A stretch of DNA of 64,000 bases from Providencia stuartii (lineage in GTDB: Bacteria > Pseudomonadota > Gammaproteobacteria > Enterobacterales > Enterobacteriaceae). Where the stretch lies: NCBI RefSeq assembly GCF_029277985.1, contig NZ_CP119546.1, positions 1,922,001 to 1,986,000 of the forward strand, in the 5' to 3' direction. Shown here in pieces: positions 63,321-64,000 of this stretch. Position numbers and translations under genes: made by a program. Positions within the stretch are counted from its first letter, which is position 1. Every line of letters begins with the position of its first letter. The notes under the pieces were generated by a model that was not told where the DNA came from, ran no database searches, and worked only from the letters and a program-made list of their open reading frames with translations.

Positions 63321-64000
63321 TGATTCATTGAGGCTACTGTTAAGGCGTTATTTTCCAAAGATTGATATTAAACTCTGGGAAATAACGCCCTTAGCGGGGC
63401 TGTCTGGGGGAACTTATCGTTTGAGAGCCGCCTTGGCAGATCAAGTCGTTGAGTTAATTGCTCGTGCACAGGGGCAAGTTCAACATGCGCTCTATGTCAA
63501 CCGTCGTAAAGAAGCAAAGGTGCTACAGCAGTTGCACGGGTTCGGCCAAGCCCCAAAACAGCTAGCAAGAAACAGAGACTGGTTATTACTCTCGTGGTGT
63601 GATGGTCAACATCCAAGCCATACTCAATATTTATCACCTGAATTTCAATCGTTATTAGTGGCAACCATCGCTAAATTGCATACTCAACCCTTATTAAGTT
63701 ACCCGTTACAGCTGCGGCAAGAGATGGCTCATTATGGGGAGTTGATTGATCCAAAGCGTAAAACCCCACGATGGCTACGGTGGCATAAATATTTTTTGTC
63801 TGCCCCAATGCCTAAAACGTTAAAGCTTGCTCCCGCCCATATGGATATTCATCGGGGTAATATTCTCTATACAGAGGATAACAGTATCATTTTGTTAGAT
63901 TGGGAATATGCTGCGAATACAGATATTGGGTTGTCATTAGAAACCTACTTTCAAGCCAATCAATTAAACACCCAACAACGACATGACTTCCTATCAGAAT
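63310..64000 (+). CDS. thiK: Thiamine kinase ThiK (incomplete at edge)
   Basis: Reading from TTG 63310 (a later TTG at 63328 is possible), 230 codons are present before the window ends; the full E. coli protein has 274. The aminoglycoside-phosphotransferase-like fold shows GLSGGTYRL for nucleotide binding, HMDIHRGNILY as the catalytic Brenner motif, and LLDWEYA for metal. ThiK phosphorylates thiamine to thiamine monophosphate for salvage. It continues the hinT-ycfL-lpoB run as in E. coli. Confidence 0.9.
   Translation, partial: MTNNDSLRLLLRRYFPKIDIKLWEITPLAGLSGGTYRLRAALADQVVELIARAQGQVQHALYVNRRKEAKVLQQLHGFGQAPKQLARNRDWLLLSWCDGQHPSHTQYLSPEFQSLLVATIAKLHTQPLLSYPLQLRQEMAHYGELIDPKRKTPRWLRWHKYFLSAPMPKTLKLAPAHMDIHRGNILYTEDNSIILLDWEYAANTDIGLSLETYFQANQLNTQQRHDFLSE

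Noticed and set aside
1..64000. CRISPR arrays, insertion sequences, toxin-antitoxin pairs and restriction systems.
   Set aside because: None seen: no regularly spaced repeats, transposase motifs or typical defence gene pairs on either strand.

Overview
The window looks like ordinary chromosome from a member of the Morganellaceae, most likely Providencia. The DNA is AT-rich. Nearly every housekeeping gene has a recognisable E. coli counterpart in E. coli-like order but with diverged sequence and small local differences. I see no insertion sequence, integrase, prophage or CRISPR array. The genus is inferred from protein similarity recalled from memory, not from a search.

Region 1 (1-10.8 kb) is the most strain-specific part. 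It holds a CigR/RcnB-like secreted protein, a possible tiny peptide gene (647-718, minus), HdeD, a D-amino-acid aminotransferase, an isochorismatase-fold protein that lacks the usual catalytic Cys, and an OmpR-type two-component system. That system diverges from a small membrane protein plus MipA, across an array of four TTTAA-type hexamers spaced exactly 11 bp. After it come a DinI-family gene with a LexA box, two GNAT acetyltransferases, a DUF1345 membrane protein and several small orphan genes.

Region 2 (10.9-31 kb) is a conserved block: tRNA-Pro(GGG), yejM, yejL, yejK, rplY, radD, rsuA, bcr, yejG, mepS, then yrbL, a short fimbrial-like protein, efpL (yeiP), mtr, a Nudix hydrolase, fruK without fruB or fruA, nfo, yeiH, yeiE and lysP.

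Region 3 (31-45.6 kb) carries a four-gene siderophore or corrinoid-type uptake locus (binding protein, FecCD permease, ATPase, TonB receptor) at the position where E. coli has cirA. It continues with a putrescine importer (plaP) behind an elaborate leader, dld, sbcB, a LacY-type sugar symporter with a lac-like control region, tmaR and an NAD(P)-binding protein.

Region 4 (45.7-64 kb) is the classic rne / rluC / yceF / yceD-rpmF-plsX-fabHDG-acpP-fabF-pabC-mltG-tmk-holB-ycfH-hinT-ycfL-lpoB-thiK chromosome segment. It covers RNA decay, rRNA modification, fatty-acid synthesis, folate synthesis, peptidoglycan synthesis control and DNA replication. ptsG and fhuE, which lie between ycfH and hinT in E. 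coli, are absent here, and thiK runs off the right edge.

The most unusual signals are regulatory or tiny: the 23-residue amphipathic peptide gene with its own promoter, near-ideal CRP dyad and terminator; the four-hexamer response-regulator array; the plaP leader with an intrinsic terminator and a 71-codon upstream ORF whose stop overlaps the plaP start; and the paired LacI-type operators flanking a CRP site ahead of the orphan sugar symporter.
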